Source: Fimbriimonadaceae bacterium
GTDB lineage: Bacteria; Armatimonadota; Fimbriimonadia; Fimbriimonadales; Fimbriimonadaceae
Direction of reading: 5' to 3'
NCBI GenBank assembly: GCA_022843485.1
Contig: JALHNM010000011.1
Location: 26,831 to 90,830, forward strand
DNA length: 64,000 nucleotides
The translations under genes were made by a program, and so were the position numbers. Below are positions 62,215 to 64,000 of this stretch, piece after piece. Position 1 is the stretch's first letter, and the number at the start of each line of letters is the position of its first letter. The notes beneath the pieces are model-generated. The model had not been told where the DNA came from and made no database searches. It saw only the letters and a list, made by a program, of their open reading frames with translations.

Positions 62215-63495
62215 ATGCGGCGGCTAGCGGCACTGGTGGCATTGGTGTGTTCGGCGTTGACGGCCTTGGCCGCGGACTTCACCGGCACATACGAGTACAC
62301 GGAAGACGGGGAAAAGGGGACGCTCAGGCTCAAGCAGTCTGGCGACCAACTGACCGGCGACGGCGAGGCAGAGAGCATGAAGCTCAAGGTCACGGGGAAA
62401 GTGACCGGGAACACGGCGACCGGGAAGGTCACCATGACGATGGAAGGCATGAACCTGCCAGCCGACTTCCGGGCCAAGCTCGAGGGTGACAAGCTCACGT
62501 TCATGGTCGCCGGTGACGAAGGGTTCGCCGACGCCGAGGAGTACGTCTTCACTCGCAAGGGGGCAACCACGGCCCCGACCGAGCCGCCAGCCGGAGGTGG
62601 GGCGGGCGAACAACCTCCCAAGGGCCAAGGCGGTGGGGAAGTCCCTCCTGGAACCGAGGGCGGAGGTCAGTTCTCCAAGCGGCCGTCCGACATCCTCTCC
62701 AACGGCAAGGAGTACGCCCACTCGTCGGGCGGCAAGTTCCGGCTTCCCAGAGGCTGGCGCGTGGAAGAGGGCGAGGGGTACCTCCAACTCGTGCCGCCGA
62801 ACCCGGCCCAGGGCGAGACGATCCTCATCACCTCCGAATCGGCCCAAGGCGCCACCGACCCCGCCTCGCCTGAGGTCCTGTCGTACATGGAGTCGCAGGT
62901 CACGGAGTCGATGCCCGACGCCCGGCGCACGGGCCAGCCCGAGCGCACCGCCTCCGGGGCAGGCAAAGGGGTCATCGTCTCGTGGAAAGGCACGGCGGAA
63001 GGCCGCCAAGTCACTGTCCGCGGCTACGTCACCATCGTCAAGGACAACGGCGTCGCCCTCATCGCCGTCGGTTCAGAAGAGCAGGTGCAGCGGCGGGACG
63101 CCGACCTCCGGGCCATCTTCGGCACGATCGGCTGGGGCCAGGGCAAGGCCGACCAGCAACTCGTCGGAACCTGGAACCACTGGAGCTACAAAGGCTCGAG
63201 CAACAACTCCTACAGCCGGGAGACGAAGGTCCAAGTCGTCCTGAACGCGGACGGGTCGTTCACCTATTCGAACAACACGGAAACGGCCAGCAGCGGCGAC
63301 GGCGGCTCCATGACTGGTCGCAGCGGCAGCGGCTGGGGAGGCCGGTGGACGGCCTCGAACGGCACCCTCATCCTCCACTTCGAGGACGGGAGCACCGAAG
63401 AAGTGACCTACCGCTTCGAACGACAAGGCGAGAACACGTTCCTGGTGACCGAGTCGCCTGGCGGCGGCAACAAGATGGAGTGGAGCCGAGGCTAG
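62215..63495 (+). CDS. exported protein of unknown function with Gly/Pro-rich linker
   Basis: 426 residues from the ATG at 62215. Signal peptide LAALVALVCSALTALAADFT. Residues about 20-110 form a small beta domain (TGTYEYTEDGEKGTLRLKQS). A Gly/Pro-rich linker runs at about 112-155. Residues about 170-315 resemble a PsbP/DUF1795-like domain (KFRLPRGWRVEEGEGYLQLV). The C-terminal domain (about 318-426) is a lipocalin-like pattern (LVGTWNHWSYKG, VQVVLNADGSFTYSNN). The multi-domain reading is tentative. A perfect hairpin lies after the stop. Confidence 0.7.
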   Translation: MRRLAALVALVCSALTALAADFTGTYEYTEDGEKGTLRLKQSGDQLTGDGEAESMKLKVTGKVTGNTATGKVTMTMEGMNLPADFRAKLEGDKLTFMVAGDEGFADAEEYVFTRKGATTAPTEPPAGGGAGEQPPKGQGGGEVPPGTEGGGQFSKRPSDILSNGKEYAHSSGGKFRLPRGWRVEEGEGYLQLVPPNPAQGETILITSESAQGATDPASPEVLSYMESQVTESMPDARRTGQPERTASGAGKGVIVSWKGTAEGRQVTVRGYVTIVKDNGVALIAVGSEEQVQRRDADLRAIFGTIGWGQGKADQQLVGTWNHWSYKGSSNNSYSRETKVQVVLNADGSFTYSNNTETASSGDGGSMTGRSGSGWGGRWTASNGTLILHFEDGSTEEVTYRFERQGENTFLVTESPGGGNKMEWSRG

Positions 63496-63521
63496 CGCGC
63501 CCCCTCCGGTCTGACGGCCAG

Positions 63522-63555
63522 CTCCCCCAGTGCGGTCATCGCCGGACTGGGGGAG
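63522..63555 (+). terminator. hairpin after the exported-protein gene
   Basis: Perfect 10-base stem CTCCCCCAGT (63522-63531) and ACTGGGGGAG (63546-63555) with a 14-base loop. No T run follows, so intrinsic termination is doubtful, but the position 27 bases after a stop is suggestive. Confidence 0.5.
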
Positions 63556-63714
63556 GACCCTGCCGCCGTGTCGTGTCGAAGGAGCCGGGAAGACGCCGAC
63601 CGGGAGGCTCCTCCCCGTTCCCCCGATCTCCGGGAGGGGCAGCGGGGGAGGTGTCGCACGGCTGGGGTCAAAGGGCCACGTCGCTCGCTGGACAGAAAGC
63701 CCGCGCCCCGAAAC

Positions 63715-64000
63715 CTATGCGGCCCGGCGCCTGGTGCCCGAGGGCGTCGTCATGGCCTCCTCCGGCGGCCAGCCAAGCCTCAGCCGCTCGAGGATGAGGT
63801 TGCGATGCACCGTGACGCGCGGGTCGGACATCCAATCGTGAAAGCTCTTCGTCTCGCCCCACGACGTCACGGCCTTGGACCGTGCCCGTCCGCGATGGTC
63901 AGGGTCGAACAAGCCCAGCGTGAGCGCGTCCTCCATCGTCCAGCCTCGTTCAAGGCGCTCCTGGAGAGTCGCGGGCGAAACACGGCAACGGCTGTCCCTC
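63715..64000 (-). CDS. C-terminal part of a protein with phage-type RLxxGW repeats (5' end outside window)
   Basis: The frame stays open to the window edge. It has two copies of a short repeat: TLQERLERGWTMEDALT and LILERLRLGWPPEEAMTTP. Between them is SWGETKSFHDWMSDPRVTVH, the partner motif. Together these are typical of a small repeat widespread in phage, phage-defence and homing-endonuclease-linked proteins. The function of the repeat is not established. It hints at mobile DNA just beyond the right end. Confidence 0.6.
   Translation of the reverse strand, partial: RDSRCRVSPATLQERLERGWTMEDALTLGLFDPDHRGRARSKAVTSWGETKSFHDWMSDPRVTVHRNLILERLRLGWPPEEAMTTPSGTRRRAA

Overview
High-GC (about 65%) bacterial chromosomal DNA, densely packed, with many 4-base start/stop overlaps. 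The best guess is Armatimonadota, class Fimbriimonadia. The basis is an H-X9-DG type prepilin of the kind abundant in that phylum, triosephosphate isomerase with a long insertion after the catalytic His motif, PEP-CTERM/HAF exported proteins, and small reversed LuxR regulators. This placement is inference; no rRNA lies in the window. No prophage, IS element or CRISPR array was found.

Layout. 0-7 kb: the end of serA, alr divergent from a TetR regulator, a PA14-like exported protein, and a reverse-strand run OsmC - tpiA - hotdog thioesterase - PAS/GGDEF cyclase. 7-14.9 kb: tRNA-Cys, a type IV prepilin, two peptidases, a LuxR-type regulator, the 5-oxoprolinase operon pxpB-pxpA-pxpC (each junction a 4-base overlap), dut and a zinc-ribbon/TPR membrane protein. 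15-22.6 kb: purA, a 640-base gap holding a promoter with a perfect operator-like palindrome and two candidate micropeptide genes, ribBA, a lipoprotein, a LamG/purple-acid-phosphatase protein and pyrG. 22.6-28.4 kb: a 34-base perfect palindrome, a convergent antisense gene pair, an MshEN-pseudokinase protein next to a MinD/FlhG-type ATPase, an AI-2E family permease, a CCA-adding enzyme and tRNA-Ala. 28.5-38.3 kb: a transporter fused to an acyl-CoA synthetase, a repeat-rich island (23 units of a 21-base tandem repeat plus five copies of a 26-base dispersed repeat flanking an ABC exporter), two HAF-repeat exported proteins (one with a 13-G tract in its signal peptide) and proS. 38.7-52.3 kb: a metallophosphoesterase, a SARP/NB-ARC/TPR regulator, a 1349-residue Asp-box/Ig-like exoprotein, a PhoX-like Tat protein, and a GT4 - GH130 glycan pair. 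52.3-64 kb: mostly small accessory genes, an Mrr-type nuclease remnant, a class III cyclase/NB-ARC/TPR protein, a lower-GC orphan gene, an exported protein and a partial gene with phage-type repeats.

Working together: housekeeping metabolism (serine, D-alanine, purine, CTP, riboflavin, proline charging) is mixed with cell-surface and signalling genes. The less ordinary points are the MshEN-pseudokinase/MinD pair, the transporter-CoA ligase fusion, a C-terminal domain shared by two unrelated exoproteins, the possible phase-variable G tract, the 21-base repeat island, and the micropeptide locus with its own promoter, palindrome and hairpin.
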